A DNA stretch of 64,000 nucleotides from Bemisia tabaci (taxonomy: Eukaryota; Arthropoda; Insecta; Hemiptera; Aleyrodidae): the NCBI RefSeq assembly GCF_918797505.1, contig NC_092794.1, positions 60,931,167 to 60,995,166 on the forward strand. Direction: 5' to 3'. Positions 63,615 through 64,000 of this stretch are shown piece by piece. Position 1 is the first letter of the stretch. Each line of letters starts with the position of its first letter. The notes beneath the pieces were generated by a model. That model was not told the DNA's origin. It saw only the letters and a list, made by a program, of their open reading frames with translations, and did no database searches. A program made the translations under genes and the position numbers.

Positions 63615-64000
63615 GTTGACTCATTGCAAAGCAGGACACGCCGATGCTTGGCAGGAAATTTCCTCAGTTAATTATGGCCATGGAGGGATCCGCACGAAAA
63701 AAATTCGCGTTTACGATCGAGGTGTGTAAGCGCGAGGTGAGACCCATGACGTGATTCTGCTCGTGACGTATGTGGTGGGGCGGGGCGGTGTGCGGGGGCG
63801 TGGGTTGCTCAACGTGACGTTACCGATGCCCACTCGGCTGGCGCGGAGCGACGAGAGCTGGATGCCACAGCTCTTAACTTTAATGTCCTCATCTTAGATC
63901 AATATTTATATCCTCCCGATCGCCACGCAATGCTCATCGTACCATGATCTCCTCACACTACGAATTGGGGTTTTTATCAGAGATTGGCTTTGTAGAAAAT
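63615..64000. promoter_or_regulatory. GC-rich patch with GC boxes at window end (weak)
   Basis: GGGGCGGGGCGGTGTGCGGG at about 63777-63796 contains consensus Sp1-type GC boxes and is followed by CpG-containing sequence, then AATATTTATATCC near 63901. It may be a promoter for a gene outside the window on the plus side. No exon is visible. Confidence 0.2.

Noticed and set aside
1..64000. LTR or intact non-LTR retrotransposons, viral insertions, bacterial symbiont DNA
   Set aside because: No long direct terminal repeats, reverse transcriptase motifs, viral protein motifs or bacterial-style gene arrays were seen by eye; a translated database search would be decisive.

Overview
This window looks like repeat-dominated, non-coding DNA from an animal nucleus, most likely a sap-feeding hemipteran insect. 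Several of the repeats resemble ones I remember from the whitefly Bemisia tabaci, but that is recall and has not been searched. Support for a eukaryote: the DNA is AT-rich, no reading frame is longer than about 155 codons, no bacterial gene arrangement, rRNA or tRNA is visible, and non-autonomous inverted-repeat elements (MITE-like) with target-site duplications are abundant. No complete gene of known function can be supported.

Layout. 0-8 kb: a truncated foldback element (copy A), a 252-bp MITE, a 116-bp hairpin element, a hAT-like MITE with an exact 8-bp target duplication, and a 445-bp foldback. 8-20 kb: more MITEs, a hAT-like MITE at 18.0 kb with an exact 8-bp duplication, diffuse dispersed repeats and long stretches with nothing recognisable. 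20-25 kb: the densest cluster, with two large inverted-repeat elements, a MITE inserted inside another MITE, and three short coding-looking ORFs of unknown identity. 25-33 kb: a TA-flanked MITE with an internal tandem array, degenerate CCTAA runs, and copy B of the foldback family with a 51-bp triplication. 33-45 kb: sparse; an unrecognised 118-codon ORF and a decayed mariner transposase fragment on the minus strand. 45-50 kb: copy C of the foldback family, a minus-strand promoter-plus-first-exon candidate near 48.2-48.4 kb, and two tandem arrays, one of them split by a MITE. 50-64 kb: a 313-bp element present twice in opposite orientations, a near-perfect hairpin, nested elements at 55 kb, a 250-bp polypyrimidine tract, and more MITEs.

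How the parts relate. Most of what can be read is a stratigraphy of small transposable elements. Their relative ages can be ordered from nesting at 23.1, 48.5 and 55.2 kb. The only readable transposase remnant is the mariner-type piece at 42.5 kb, so the elements must have been mobilised by enzymes encoded elsewhere. The most structured signal is the copy A/B/C family: its roughly 40-bp palindrome-arm module recurs as a 79-bp tandem array at 49.7 kb and as a single copy at 13.1 kb. Candidate coding pieces are given low confidence, because no product was recognised and splicing cannot be verified from sequence alone.
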